64,000 bases of DNA from an uncultured Oscillospiraceae bacterium (GTDB lineage: Bacteria; Bacillota; Clostridia; Oscillospirales; Ruminococcaceae), in contig CAJUSD010000001.1 in NCBI GenBank assembly GCA_910589145.1, positions 62,001 to 126,000 on the forward strand, written 5' to 3'. Both the position numbers and the translations under genes were made by a program. Shown here piece after piece: positions 15,583 through 24,839 of this stretch; positions within the stretch are counted from its first letter, which is position 1; each line of letters starts with the position of its first letter. Under the pieces are notes generated by a model, which saw nothing but the letters and a program-made list of their open reading frames with translations, was not told where the DNA came from and did no database searches.

Positions 15583-16804
15583 TGAGTGTCACCTCCCCGG
15601 TCACAGGGTACTGCACCTGGGTTATGGCAATGTTCGCCGTGCCGCCGTTGACTGTCAGTCCCGTGTAATCTTTCACGCCGCTGGTTTTGGCGAGGACTGC
15701 GCCCACCTGTACCCATCGGATGTAGCCTGTGTGTTCTGCGGGGTTGTCTGTGGCTTCCTGACCGACCTCCAGCCAGTATTTGTCCAGGTTTTCCCGGAAT
15801 CGCTTCTCAATCGTGCCGATGTCCTCTCCGGCATCAATCTGGACGCTTGCTTTGATGTTCACTGTCAGCCCTGCCGGGGCTATCACGGTCAGGTGCGCTC
15901 CGATTGGCATCAACCGCGCCGGGTCCCGTTCGCCTGTTCCCGCTATGTGGAGGTAGACCGCATCCAAAATCTGCTGGTTTGCCGGAACGCCGTTGCTGTC
16001 GATGATGATCAGCCGCACCGCTCCGGCGCACTTCTCGTTCCCGTACAGGTCTGTGTAGTGCCATTTCTCCGGCAGGGACGGGTCGTTCCACTCCGGGTCT
16101 ACGATGACCTGTCCGACCGCCGCGACCTCTTTGCCCCAGCGGACATAGTCTGCGTTGCAGCCTGTCATGGATGTGCCGTTGCGCATAGCGTCCAGTATCC
16201 GCTTTTTGTAGTCATCGTCCGTTTCGGCTTCCACACCGCCCGTCATGCTCTCCGGGTTCGTGAGGTAGCTTATCCCGGTCAGCGGCTTCACCATCAGCTT
16301 AATGGTATCCCTCGCCACATTGCCTATCAGCCCCCCGTCAACCGCCCGAATGTCCATCTCGACCGTAACCTGTCCGCTACTGTCCGGCGTACCGTCCAGG
16401 ACGGTCGCGCCAACGGCTTCAAAAATCACGCTTGCGGTCAGGTTCGCCGGGGTTGCGAATTGGTAGCCGGAAGGGATGATCGTGCCAACCTTTCCTGTGA
16501 CCGCCAGTTTTCCGCTTGCGTGGTTCGCTGGCTTGCGGAAGCAGTTCACCTTTTCTCCGTGCAAATCCAGCCATTCGCCGTATGACCACTGCACAAAAAT
16601 CAGCTTTATGGTCTCGTTCATCGTGAATTCCGCAAATTCCGCTTTCTCCAGCGCGGACGGGCGGGTGAAATCCCACGGGATGTTGCCCTGGCTCTTGTCT
16701 ATGTCGGCTGGCAGATTTTCGAGCATACGGCTGTGTATCTGGTCAGCACTCTGTCCCTGTAAAAAGGGCGGTGGCGTGTACGGGTAGCTGTATTCGTCTG
16801 CCAT
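15569..16804 (-). CDS. Baseplate J-like protein (Mu gp47 / XkdT family)
   Basis: A 411-residue baseplate wedge protein. The N-terminus (NIPWDFTRPSALEKAEFAEF) and the GYQFATP, VEAETDDDYKKRILDAM and ARLMPIGAHLTV segments are typical of the Baseplate_J family. It assembles around the hub and links it to the fibres. Its place between the XkdS-like and gp48-like genes is the conserved PBSX/Mu order. Confidence 0.93.
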   Translation of the reverse strand: MADEYSYPYTPPPFLQGQSADQIHSRMLENLPADIDKSQGNIPWDFTRPSALEKAEFAEFTMNETIKLIFVQWSYGEWLDLHGEKVNCFRKPANHASGKLAVTGKVGTIIPSGYQFATPANLTASVIFEAVGATVLDGTPDSSGQVTVEMDIRAVDGGLIGNVARDTIKLMVKPLTGISYLTNPESMTGGVEAETDDDYKKRILDAMRNGTSMTGCNADYVRWGKEVAAVGQVIVDPEWNDPSLPEKWHYTDLYGNEKCAGAVRLIIIDSNGVPANQQILDAVYLHIAGTGERDPARLMPIGAHLTVIAPAGLTVNIKASVQIDAGEDIGTIEKRFRENLDKYWLEVGQEATDNPAEHTGYIRWVQVGAVLAKTSGVKDYTGLTVNGGTANIAITQVQYPVTGEVTLNVQA

Positions 16805-16822
16805 TCCCTATCACCTCCTTCG

Positions 16823-17275
16823 CTATGTGTTCAGTTTTGCTCTGATGCTTGCCGTGTCCCCGTCCGTCCCGACCACCACACACTCGATCCACAGGCTGTC
16901 CGCTTCCCATTGAAAAGCAAAATCCCGCACCTGCGAGGTGCGCCCCATCGGGTCTGCCAGCAGTGCTTCAGTTATCGTGCGCTCGAACGCACTTTCCGTT
17001 GCTTTTCTGTCCGGCTCTTTGAACGCTTCCTCGGCTTCTATGCCCTCGTTCGAGTTGTAGCCCTGGTGCGCCCATCGTTGTGTCAGGATGGATTTGGTAC
17101 ACCACAGCACCCATGCGTCTTTCCCGCTGCCGTAGAGCAGTTTGTTCGCTCCGTCCGCTACAAAGTCTCCGGCTTCCACATCCCACATCGGGGCCGGCGG
17201 GTATTTGTTCTGTGTCTCCGTTTCCCCTGCCAGTGCGGACGGAACATCAAAAACCGGGAATAAATTATTTGACAT
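16823..17275 (-). CDS. Baseplate protein, DUF2634 (XkdS) / gp25-like
   Basis: A 150-residue protein with the DUF2634 pattern (FPVFDVPSA near the start, WVLWCTKSILTQRW, then RTSQVRDFAFQWEADSLWIE). It is a small wedge protein related to T4 gp25 lysozyme-like folds. AGGAGG precedes the ATG. The 133 bases between it and the DUF2577 gene hold no convincing gene. Confidence 0.88.
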   Translation of the reverse strand: MSNNLFPVFDVPSALAGETETQNKYPPAPMWDVEAGDFVADGANKLLYGSGKDAWVLWCTKSILTQRWAHQGYNSNEGIEAEEAFKEPDRKATESAFERTITEALLADPMGRTSQVRDFAFQWEADSLWIECVVVGTDGDTASIRAKLNT

Positions 17276-17408
17276 TGAATCCCTCCTGTCTGCCGCCCGT
17301 CAGATGCGTTTCCTTTGGCGGCTGTGCGGCTCTGTGGCGCGTTTTCTGTCTCCGGCCGATAAGTTTGCCATGACGGGAGAATGGCGGATTCCTGCGCCGC
17401 TGTGCGTG

Positions 17409-17927
17409 TCACACGGCTGTTGCGGGGAGAATGAGGTCGACTACTACTGCGTCATCGCCTACCCATGCCACCAGCACCCGGTCTCCGGGCTTTATGCTGC
17501 GCATCTTTTCGGGTATCAGGACATGGTGCTGGTGCATCCCGTCCGCACTATCCCCGCCAGCGGTTCGCGCCGATGGGATGGGCGGGTCCGGTGCGGCACT
17601 GGTTGCTTCCCCTGTTGTGCCTGTGACCTTGCCGCCGTGGTGGTCACAGGTGAGGTCGTGCGTTTCATGAATATGGGAGCCGCTGTGTGGCATCCCCATG
17701 TCCTGCGTCTTTGCGAGGATGTTATGAGTTGGCCCCAGCGTCACCTGTCTGCACACCATGTAGTCTTTCTGCGGTATCGGCTTTGGGAATCGGTTTGTCA
17801 GAAGGCTCATGTCCCCTTGGATAACGCCGAAATCCAAAACCTGCGGCCGGTCTCCCATCTGCCCCATCCTACTCTGCAGGACACCCGCCAGCCTGTTGAT
17901 TCCCTCGTTGCCCATCGTATCTTCCAT
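17409..17927 (-). CDS. Baseplate/spike protein, DUF2577 (XkdR-like)
   Basis: A 172-residue protein of the PBSX XkdR type. It begins with a GxxRLAGVLQSR segment, a His-rich middle (GSHIHETHDLTCDHHGGKV) and a C-terminal beta region with PGDRVLVAWVGDDAVVVD. It is thought to belong to the hub/spike complex. The expanded His/Cys-rich middle (about residues 80-130) could bind metal. Confidence 0.85.
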   Translation of the reverse strand: MEDTMGNEGINRLAGVLQSRMGQMGDRPQVLDFGVIQGDMSLLTNRFPKPIPQKDYMVCRQVTLGPTHNILAKTQDMGMPHSGSHIHETHDLTCDHHGGKVTGTTGEATSAAPDPPIPSARTAGGDSADGMHQHHVLIPEKMRSIKPGDRVLVAWVGDDAVVVDLILPATAV

Positions 17928-17937
17928 GCTCCACCTC

Positions 17938-19176
17938 CTATGCCTTTGTGATTTCGTTCGGGTACACCCAGCCTATCCCGCCGACATGGTACGGGCAGGG
18001 GCGGTCAAGCGGTGCGACTATGGTAATCGTGGACTTGTAATTGGTGAAGGTGCGCCCCTTGCCGTTGCCGTAGCTGTCCACATAGACGGGGCCGTTTAGG
18101 ATGATTGCGTCCCCTTTCTTGAAGCCCGTGTCCTGCTTTTGTTCTTCCTGCTTCTTGCCGCCTGTTGCCGCTGCGACAGGCTGGCGCATTAGCGTCATGG
18201 TCATCTGCTTCGTGGTGGCGTTATGGGAAACGCCGAGGACGCAGAATATTCCCGAAAGGTTTCCGGCTTGCATCTCCACAGCATCGCCTTTTCGCAGGAA
18301 CGGGAGGTCTGCGGAGGTGACCATGATGGATTCCTCCGGCTTTCCCCGCTCTTTCAGCGTCTGCTCCGCTTCGGTCTTTGCCTTGCCGATGTCCTTGTCA
18401 TCATCCCTGCGGATGACTTCCTGCAGAACGCCGAAATCCAGGTTGCCGTCTATGACGGCTTCCACGCTCGACCGCCCATTATCGTCTGCCTTGCCGAGAA
18501 TTTTCACCCGTGTCACGAGGTTATTCATGCTCAGCTTATCGCTGGTGCTTATCGTGGCGGGGTAATCGAACAGGTACACATCGGTGTTTGTGCCGTAATC
18601 CTCAATGACCAGCTTGCCGTCCTTGTAAATCACGGCGTACTGCGTTCCCGTCTGCTGCCGGACTTCCTCCAGCAGTTTGATTATCATGTCGCTCACGGTT
18701 TCGCAGTTGAACACCTTTTTTTCGTGAGTTATCTGCTGGCTCCACTGGTAGTCCACCGTCACGCCCCACTCCCCGCAGATTGCGTTGAGAATGGCGGGAG
18801 TGGACATTCCTGCGGAAAAATAATAAAAATCCTTGCTCTGCTGCAGCCGGATCATCGGGTCATAGATGACGATGCTGTGGTCTTGCTTTGCTGAACGGCT
18901 GTACTGCCATTCCCAGATTGTCCCCTCAAACAGCTTTTTCACCCCTGCGCCCCAATCAGCGTGAATGCGGATGATGCGGTTGATTTTCAGCAGGGACCGG
19001 ATGAGCGCGCCGTTTTCGGTGGAATGCGAGGAAATGGTGATTGTGGCTTTCTGCGCCAGCTGCCCCTCCTGTTCCTCCCATGCAAGCGTCTGGATGGCGT
19101 TGTCGAGTTCGTAGATGTCCCCAGTTTCGGTTATCAGTTCCACAAAATACTGCACCTGTGCGATATCCACGTCCAT
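17938..19176 (-). CDS. Tail hub protein (XkdQ / gpD-like)
   Basis: A 412-residue hub protein with the XkdQ-type core (ITETGDIYELDNAIQTLAWEEQEGQLAQKATI; later EEVRQQTGTQYAVIYKDGKLVI). The last ~50 residues, after a Gln/Lys-rich linker, form an additional small beta domain (GDAIILNGPVYVDSYGNGKG...) of the SH3-like type. It sits under the tail tube and contacts the LysM protein encoded just upstream. Confidence 0.9.
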   Translation of the reverse strand: MDVDIAQVQYFVELITETGDIYELDNAIQTLAWEEQEGQLAQKATITISSHSTENGALIRSLLKINRIIRIHADWGAGVKKLFEGTIWEWQYSRSAKQDHSIVIYDPMIRLQQSKDFYYFSAGMSTPAILNAICGEWGVTVDYQWSQQITHEKKVFNCETVSDMIIKLLEEVRQQTGTQYAVIYKDGKLVIEDYGTNTDVYLFDYPATISTSDKLSMNNLVTRVKILGKADDNGRSSVEAVIDGNLDFGVLQEVIRRDDDKDIGKAKTEAEQTLKERGKPEESIMVTSADLPFLRKGDAVEMQAGNLSGIFCVLGVSHNATTKQMTMTLMRQPVAAATGGKKQEEQKQDTGFKKGDAIILNGPVYVDSYGNGKGRTFTNYKSTITIVAPLDRPCPYHVGGIGWVYPNEITKA

Positions 19177-19192
19177 TTTTTGCGCCCTCCTT

Positions 19193-19879
19193 TCAGCTTG
19201 GAATCGTCAGCACCTGTCCGGGGTAAATGGTGTATTTCGGCATACTGTGTTGCTGGTTTCTTGGGTCTATAACGCCCTTGTTTGCATCGTAGAGTTTGGC
19301 GTAATTTGCCCCGCCCAGCCCCATTTGCTGTGCAATCGACCACAGGCAGTCCCCTTTTTTCACCGTGTAGGTCTGCGCTGGCGGGGGAGATGTCCGCTCT
19401 GCGTTTTCTGCTGGCGGTGCGTTCTTCAGCGGCACAGGCATCGCTGTTTTGTCCGACTTGCGGATGATGATGTCCCTTGCCTGTACCAGCGTTATGGTGT
19501 AGTTGATGTCCCCGTACCCGCCTGTGGGCGTTGCCGTGAAATTGGACAGGTAAACATCGCAGTTGACTGGCGTTTCGGTTATCAGAAGCCGCGCCTTTAT
19601 CGGTTTGTCGTTTACCACTTTCAGCCCGTTGAGCCAGTTGTAAACGGCTTTCGGGTCTTTCCATGCCCGGATGTACGGGTCATTCCTCCGGGCTGCGCCC
19701 GGAAGAATGCCGCTCCAGCTGAAGCTGTCAGCCGATGTGCCGCTGGGGATTTTGACTTCCCCGATGCGGAGGATGCTGTAAGTTGCGAATTGGTGTGCTA
19801 TCTTCACGCTCACCTCTGGGGGAAGCATGGGGAATTGCAGCCTGTCGCTTGTTGTCAGGTTCGTCAGGTAAATATCCAC
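19193..19879 (-). CDS. LysM-domain tail protein (XkdP / gp53-like)
   Basis: A 228-residue protein whose C-terminal ~50 residues are a LysM peptidoglycan-binding domain (YTVKKGDCLWSIAQQMGL...YTIYPGQVLTIPS). The N-terminal region carries the LPPEVSVKIAHQF segment usual in XkdP proteins. It links tape measure and hub and touches the cell wall during infection. Confidence 0.93.
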   Translation of the reverse strand: MDIYLTNLTTSDRLQFPMLPPEVSVKIAHQFATYSILRIGEVKIPSGTSADSFSWSGILPGAARRNDPYIRAWKDPKAVYNWLNGLKVVNDKPIKARLLITETPVNCDVYLSNFTATPTGGYGDINYTITLVQARDIIIRKSDKTAMPVPLKNAPPAENAERTSPPPAQTYTVKKGDCLWSIAQQMGLGGANYAKLYDANKGVIDPRNQQHSMPKYTIYPGQVLTIPS

Positions 19880-19889
19880 GCTCCACCTC

Positions 19890-22800
19890 CTACCACGCCG
19901 CTGTCGGCGTGTTTGCGTATGCCTGTTGAATCGCTATCGCCAGTTGGTATGCGATTTCGTCCGTCATTCCACGGACGTTTTCCTTGATGGTTTCCACCAG
20001 TGCTTGCGGGTCCTGCGCTCCCGCTCCGTCCACGTTGACCTCAAAGGTCAGGTTCTGTATCGTGATTGGTGGGAGTGCCGCCATGCCCTGCCCTGCGCCG
20101 CCGCTGGGAGACGGGCTGCCGTTGCCGCCGTCCGGGTCTGGTAAATCCGGCCAGCCGTCCGGGTTCCAGTCATTCGGGTCTGGTTCGTCCGGCTCTGGTT
20201 CGCCAGCTATGCCGCCGTTTGCGTATGGCTGAACGCCCAGCTTTTCCCCGGTCTGTTCCCAGAGTTCGATGCCGCGCTTCCTGCGCTTTCCGGACAGCGG
20301 GATGATGGCTTCTGCGCCGTCCTCTGCGACCAGCCCCACATGGGGCCTTGTCATGATACCGCCCTCTGCGTGTTTGGCTGTGGCGGCGTTGTATCCTGCG
20401 CTTGCGCTGCCCGTCACCTTGTCCCAGATCCCGCCGAAGAAGCCGGAGACTTTCTCCCCCAGTCTGCTGAAGAATCCGCTGATGCTCTCTCCGATGCTGG
20501 AGATGGCGTTCGGGACGGATTCGGTGAAGAAGCTCACGATGCCGTCCCACAGGTCGCTGAAAAATCCCGGAATGCTCTCCGTGAAGAATGTCTTTAGGGC
20601 TTCACCCACGGTTTCCAGTGCCTGTGGCACGGTCTCCGTGAAGAATCCCGTTATACCTTCCCAAACGTCCGAGAAAAACTGCGGCACTGTTTCAGTGAAA
20701 AACGTTGTCAGTGCTTCCCCGACCGTTGTCAATGCTGCCGGGACGGTCTCCGTGAAAAAGCCTGTCACGCCGTCCCAAAGGTTGCCGAAAAACTCCGGCA
20801 CAGTCACAGTGAAGAAGTTTCCGACCGCCGCCCCTGCCGTTGCGATGGCGTTCGGTACGGTCTCCGTGAAAAAGGTTGTAATGCCCGTGACCAGTTCATT
20901 GAATTTCTCCGGCACGGTTTCGGTAAAGAATACCTGTATCTTTCCTGCGGCGTAGCCGATGGCGTAGGGGACGCTCTCTGTGAAGAACGATGTAATTCCT
21001 TCTCGGAGTTCATCAAACTTTTGAGGAATCGTTTCCGTGAAGAAACCCGTCACCTTTTCCTTTGCGCTGTTGATGGCGTTCGGGACGGATTCGGTGAAGA
21101 AGCCTTTTGCGCCCTCCACAACCTGTCCGAATTTCTCCGGGACGGTCTCCGTGAAAAAGCCCTTGATTGCGCCCCCAGCGGTTGAGAGTGCCTTGGCGAT
21201 GTTCGAGCCGCCTATCGCCGCTCCAAGTGCGCCCACGCCGGCCCCGACTGCGCCGCCGATGGCAGTGCCTACGCCGGGGATAATCGAGCCGATAGCCGCG
21301 CCCAACCCTGCGCCTTTGAGTGCGCCGCCGCCAATGTCGAGAGCCTTTTTCCCTGCGCTCTCATCGCCGAGGATGCCGTTGCCCGTGCCGCCGAGGGCTG
21401 CGCCCACGCCGGATGCGACCTTTGCGCCTGTGCTGTCCGATCCAGTCCACTCCTGCGCCATGCCTACGCCTTTTTTCGCGTCTGCGCCCATCGCTATCAG
21501 GGAGCCTACGCCGGCCGCTATCGGCATGGCTTTGGTTGCAAACTGCCCAACTTTGGATGCGCCGCTTGCCAGTTGTGTCCCGAATTTAACGCCATGTCCC
21601 AGTGCGCCGTTCTGCGCAAAGGACAGCGCACTCTGCGCCGCTGAACCGCCGCTCTTTGCCGCTCCGAAAATCCGCATTCCCTCGCTGATTCCCGTTACGT
21701 TACCCACGGCTTTCACGCCGTTGTAGATGGCTTTGCCGCCCCGGTACAGCTTGGACGCGCCCTTTGCGGCTTTTAATCCACCGTAGCCGAGGACAGCCGC
21801 CGACAGACCGCTTGTGCCAGACGCTTCCTTCCCTCCGGGCAGGAGGGTCATTGCGTCTTTCGCAAGGCTTTTCAGCCCCTCTTTGATTGCCTGGACGATG
21901 GCTTCTCCGACTTCCTTGCCGTTGAAGCCCTCTGCGAATGCGCTTGCGAAGGATTTTCCGATGCTCACGCCGTCTGCGGCTACGCCGCCTACGTCAATGC
22001 CCAGAAGCCCCATGATGCCGTCATGGAGGGCTGTCCCCAGTCCTGCGCCCACGCTCTCTGCGATGCCAGCCAGCCATGCCTTGCCTGTGCCGTTCCACCA
22101 CTCGGAGAACGGCTCCACGATGATTTTGTCCCACGCCAGCTTGATTTTCTCCCACAGGGAACCGGCGTTTTTCCACTCCGGGCTTGCAGTCAGTTCTTTC
22201 ACGGACGCTATGATGCCGTCAATCTTCCCGGTGACAAAGTCTACCGCCTGTCCGACTGCGCTTTCGATGTCCGGCATATGCGCCGTTACCCAATCCACCA
22301 GCCCCTTAGCGTAAGGCTGCAGTTTCTCTCCGATGGCGATTTTCACGCCCTCGGCTGCGCTCTGGAGAAGGGTAAGGGAGCCAGCCAGATTGTCCAGCTG
22401 AACATCTGCCATGTTCTGCGCTGCGCCCTCTGCGTTGCCGATTGCGTCTGCCAGTTCATTGTACCGATCTGCGCTGGTGCCAAGCAGGGCTTCCACCGAT
22501 TTGAGGTCGGTCTTGTTGAATATCTCATCCAGTGCCTGTGTCTTTGCTTCGCCTGACAGGTTATTGAGCGCGCTCTGCAAATCAAGGAAGGTTTCGTTCA
22601 ACGGGCGCATATTTCCCTGCGCGTCAAATGCCTGTACGCCGAGGGATTTCAGTGTCTTTGCGGCTTTGTCTGTTGGTGCGGAAAGCGAGAGGATGATGTT
22701 TCGCAGTGCTGTGCCGCCCTCCGAGCCTTTCACGCCGTTGTCTGCGAGAACGCCCAGCATGGTGGAGAGTTCCGTCACGCCGCCCGACAGGTTCTTTGCC

Positions 22801-23597
22801 GTGCCGCCGACCGTCAGGAATGCTTCGCCGAGCTGCGCCACGCTGGTGTTGGTCTTGGATGATGTACGCGCCATCTGGTCTACCATCATGGAGGTCTGCT
22901 CCAGGGTAAGACCGAGAGCCGACTGCGCATCCGTCACCATATCCGATGCGTATGCGAGGTCTATTCCCCCTGCGGCTGCCAGGTTAAGGACGTTCGGCAG
23001 CATCGCCATTGAGGTTTCTGCGTCATACCCTGCCAGTGCCATGTAGTTTAGGGCTTCTGCCGCCTGTGTTGCAGAAAAAGCGGTTTTTGCGCCCATCTCT
23101 TTGGCGAAGTCTGTCAGCGTAGCGAGGTTCTGGCTGGCTTCCGATGCCGGGTTGTTCAGTTCCTCCACGGAATACCCCATCGTGGCGGCTACCTGTGACA
23201 TTCCCGCTTCAAAATCCTTGAAGGTATTCAGCGTGTCTGCCAGGCCGAACGAGATTCCCGCGAACGCCGCCGCCTGTGCTACGGGGCTGGTTATCAGCCC
23301 CAGCACCTTCTTAAAGGGGGCGGTCACAAGGTCAACGGCTTTCATCGTGACCGTCCAGACCTTCCCGGCTATCTGCTTGCCAGCTTTCACCACGCCCTGG
23401 ATGCCTTTGCTTGCCATATCCTTCAGCGTGGCGGCTACCTCCAGCTTGCTCTTGCCCTTCATGCTCTGGATTTGCTTCTGGAGGTTCATTATCGACTTCT
23501 CCAGCTTGCTGACGTTCTTTTCGGAGGTACTTGCTCCGGGTTCTGTTGCGTCTGTGACCTGTGCCACAATGTCGATAACGGTCACCGAATCGTTCAC
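19890..23597 (-). CDS. Tail tape measure protein
   Basis: A 1235-residue protein read from GTG at 23597. The order is: an N-terminal coiled region, a PhageMin_Tail/TP901-type tape measure core (about residues 110-440, e.g. EAGMSQVAATMGYSVEELN and GVKGSEGGTALRNIILSLS), Gly/Ala-rich membrane-like segments (about 670-800) and a striking array of twelve 19-residue repeats containing FFTETVP. A C-terminal Pro/Gly-rich tail follows. It sets tail length and probably forms the DNA channel. The GTG start overlaps the stop of the frameshifted chaperone (GTGA). Confidence 0.95.
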   Translation of the reverse strand: MNDSVTVIDIVAQVTDATEPGASTSEKNVSKLEKSIMNLQKQIQSMKGKSKLEVAATLKDMASKGIQGVVKAGKQIAGKVWTVTMKAVDLVTAPFKKVLGLITSPVAQAAAFAGISFGLADTLNTFKDFEAGMSQVAATMGYSVEELNNPASEASQNLATLTDFAKEMGAKTAFSATQAAEALNYMALAGYDAETSMAMLPNVLNLAAAGGIDLAYASDMVTDAQSALGLTLEQTSMMVDQMARTSSKTNTSVAQLGEAFLTVGGTAKNLSGGVTELSTMLGVLADNGVKGSEGGTALRNIILSLSAPTDKAAKTLKSLGVQAFDAQGNMRPLNETFLDLQSALNNLSGEAKTQALDEIFNKTDLKSVEALLGTSADRYNELADAIGNAEGAAQNMADVQLDNLAGSLTLLQSAAEGVKIAIGEKLQPYAKGLVDWVTAHMPDIESAVGQAVDFVTGKIDGIIASVKELTASPEWKNAGSLWEKIKLAWDKIIVEPFSEWWNGTGKAWLAGIAESVGAGLGTALHDGIMGLLGIDVGGVAADGVSIGKSFASAFAEGFNGKEVGEAIVQAIKEGLKSLAKDAMTLLPGGKEASGTSGLSAAVLGYGGLKAAKGASKLYRGGKAIYNGVKAVGNVTGISEGMRIFGAAKSGGSAAQSALSFAQNGALGHGVKFGTQLASGASKVGQFATKAMPIAAGVGSLIAMGADAKKGVGMAQEWTGSDSTGAKVASGVGAALGGTGNGILGDESAGKKALDIGGGALKGAGLGAAIGSIIPGVGTAIGGAVGAGVGALGAAIGGSNIAKALSTAGGAIKGFFTETVPEKFGQVVEGAKGFFTESVPNAINSAKEKVTGFFTETIPQKFDELREGITSFFTESVPYAIGYAAGKIQVFFTETVPEKFNELVTGITTFFTETVPNAIATAGAAVGNFFTVTVPEFFGNLWDGVTGFFTETVPAALTTVGEALTTFFTETVPQFFSDVWEGITGFFTETVPQALETVGEALKTFFTESIPGFFSDLWDGIVSFFTESVPNAISSIGESISGFFSRLGEKVSGFFGGIWDKVTGSASAGYNAATAKHAEGGIMTRPHVGLVAEDGAEAIIPLSGKRRKRGIELWEQTGEKLGVQPYANGGIAGEPEPDEPDPNDWNPDGWPDLPDPDGGNGSPSPSGGAGQGMAALPPITIQNLTFEVNVDGAGAQDPQALVETIKENVRGMTDEIAYQLAIAIQQAYANTPTAAW
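20475..21158 (-). repeat. Twelve tandem 57-bp repeats within the tape measure gene
   Basis: Twelve consecutive 19-residue units, each opening with FFT[EV][TS][VI]P, run without gaps from 21158 down to 20475 (12 x 57 = 684 bases). Even and odd units alternate in their second halves, for example NAINSAKEKV against EKFGQVVEGA. The 13th unit decays to FFSRLGEKV. The array could change length by recombination, which would alter tail length. Confidence 0.95.
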
Positions 23598-24312
23598 CTG
23601 CGACCACCCCCTCTCACATCAAGTTTCAGCACGGGGGCTTTTGCTTCTGTTTCCAGCGCGTCCAGCGTGTACTGCTGGTATAAAGCCCTCTCCCCGGCCG
23701 GCAGAGCCAGGTATTCCTGAATGCCGCCTATCTGCGGGAATCTCTCGCAGACTTTCAGCATCAGGTATGTCCTGCCCCGCGCCTTTATCAGTTTTTTGCG
23801 GTTTCCTCCATATCATCACCGTAGCCGCTGATTTCGTTGATGACATCAATGATGCGGTCTTTCTCCCCGGAAAGCAGAACCGCGTCAATCATTTCCACGC
23901 CCTGCAGGACGTTGAGGGCTTCCTGCGCCTTTTTGTTGTCCCACAGCTTCTTCCTGTCCTCATCCACGGTAGCCGTGTAAATCAGCCAGGAACGGAACAG
24001 GGAGGTGTTTGTCTCGATTTCCCGTTTGGGCTGCCCCCGCTTGCGGGGCGCAAATTTGGTAGCGTGGTCGTGGCACTTGATGGATTCTTCCTCGGAGACC
24101 GGGCGGACGCGGAACACGAATTTCAAAGTGCCAGCGCGCTTGATCTGAATCTGGCGGTAGGTGCTTTCGTTGTCCTTCTCGTTCCCGGCTTCGATAAGCC
24201 CTCGGAGCAGGGCGTTTTCGTCCATCAGGACTTCCTCCTGCGTAGCGGGAGTTTCTACCCCCGCTTCGGCAGCATCGTACTGTTCGGGCATGGTATTCTT
24301 TGTAGTTGCCAT
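23594..24312 (-). CDS. Tail assembly chaperone, -1 frameshift fusion product
   Basis: The chaperone frame (24312-23788) ends directly after a classic A AAA AAC slippery heptamer. Slipping back one base continues the frame as KKLIKARGRTYLMLKVCERF... for about 65 more residues, to a TGA at 23596-23594 that overlaps the tape measure GTG. The extension lacks its own start and ribosome site. Lambda gpG/gpGT and PBSX-like phages use the same strategy so that a minority long form recruits the tape measure protein. Confidence 0.88.
23788..24312 (-). CDS. Tail assembly chaperone (XkdN-like), short form
   Basis: A 174-residue protein of the phage XkdN-like family (TLKFVFRVRPVSEEESIKCHDHATKF, then DVINEISGYGDD). 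It lies between the tube and tape measure genes, the place of the chaperone pair in long-tailed phages. It is not part of the virion in studied systems. The stop follows at once on the slippery site, so most ribosomes would end here. Confidence 0.88.
   Translation of the reverse strand: MATTKNTMPEQYDAAEAGVETPATQEEVLMDENALLRGLIEAGNEKDNESTYRQIQIKRAGTLKFVFRVRPVSEEESIKCHDHATKFAPRKRGQPKREIETNTSLFRSWLIYTATVDEDRKKLWDNKKAQEALNVLQGVEMIDAVLLSGEKDRIIDVINEISGYGDDMEETAKN
23791..23797 (-). promoter_or_regulatory. Programmed -1 ribosomal frameshift site
   Basis: Minus-strand heptamer AAAAAAC placed in frame as A AAA AAC (codons GCA AAA AAC), followed immediately by TGA. This is one of the most efficient bacterial slippery heptamers. 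A stimulatory structure downstream was not analysed. Confidence 0.85.
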
Positions 24313-24330
24313 TTTTAGTTCCTCCTGTCT

Positions 24331-24825
24331 TTATTCAACGGTTTTCCACTCTGCTTCTTTGAAAAACTCCAGAATCTCCGGGGTGGCGTTCACGCGGAAA
24401 CTCCACGCTCTCTTGATGATTTCGCCTGGGTTGAGGTTCTGAAGGTCGATTGTGCCGTCTGGGACGCAGTTGCGGTAGACCACACGCTCCGTCTGCCCGT
24501 CCCTGCGGCGCATCTTGCCCTGGAAGTCAAAGGTGGGGAAGTAGCCGTTCTGCAAATCGGCAATCAGTTCCGTCAGCATCACGTCATCCCGCACCACGGC
24601 TTCGGTCAGCGTCAGGGTGACGCTGTACCCGGTGTTTACGGCGTAAATCAGCGCACTCCCCACGGGCTGGTAGTCCGTGTTGGCGGGGCTGATCTGCGTC
24701 TGGAACGTGTCTACTTCGGCAAGGAACAGGTTCGTTCCTGCCTTTGTGGTGACAAAAAGCCGCCCGTCCTTGCCGCTGATCAGTTTTCTTACGTCAAGCA
24801 GGCTCTGGTCGTTTAATCCATCCAT
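24331..24825 (-). CDS. Tail tube protein (XkdM / DUF2001)
   Basis: A 164-residue protein (DVRKLISGKDGRLFVT... and the closing PGEIIKRAWSFRVNATPEILEFF) of the XkdM family, the inner tube of contractile tails. It sits directly after the sheath gene, as in PBSX. Confidence 0.92.
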   Translation of the reverse strand: MDGLNDQSLLDVRKLISGKDGRLFVTTKAGTNLFLAEVDTFQTQISPANTDYQPVGSALIYAVNTGYSVTLTLTEAVVRDDVMLTELIADLQNGYFPTFDFQGKMRRRDGQTERVVYRNCVPDGTIDLQNLNPGEIIKRAWSFRVNATPEILEFFKEAEWKTVE

Positions 24826-24839
24826 CTGTCAGTCCTCCT

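Noticed and set aside
17158..17412. Small minus-strand frame between the DUF2577 and DUF2634 genes
   Set aside because: It overlaps most of the DUF2634 start region, has an odd composition and no separate ribosome site of quality.
20475..21158. CRISPR-like spacing of repeats
   Set aside because: The 57-base periodicity is contiguous coding sequence in the tape measure gene, with no unique spacers.
23619..23888. Separate small gene overlapping the chaperone end
   Set aside because: That frame is not the -1 continuation. The true extension after the slippery site is in a different frame and reaches exactly to the tape measure start.
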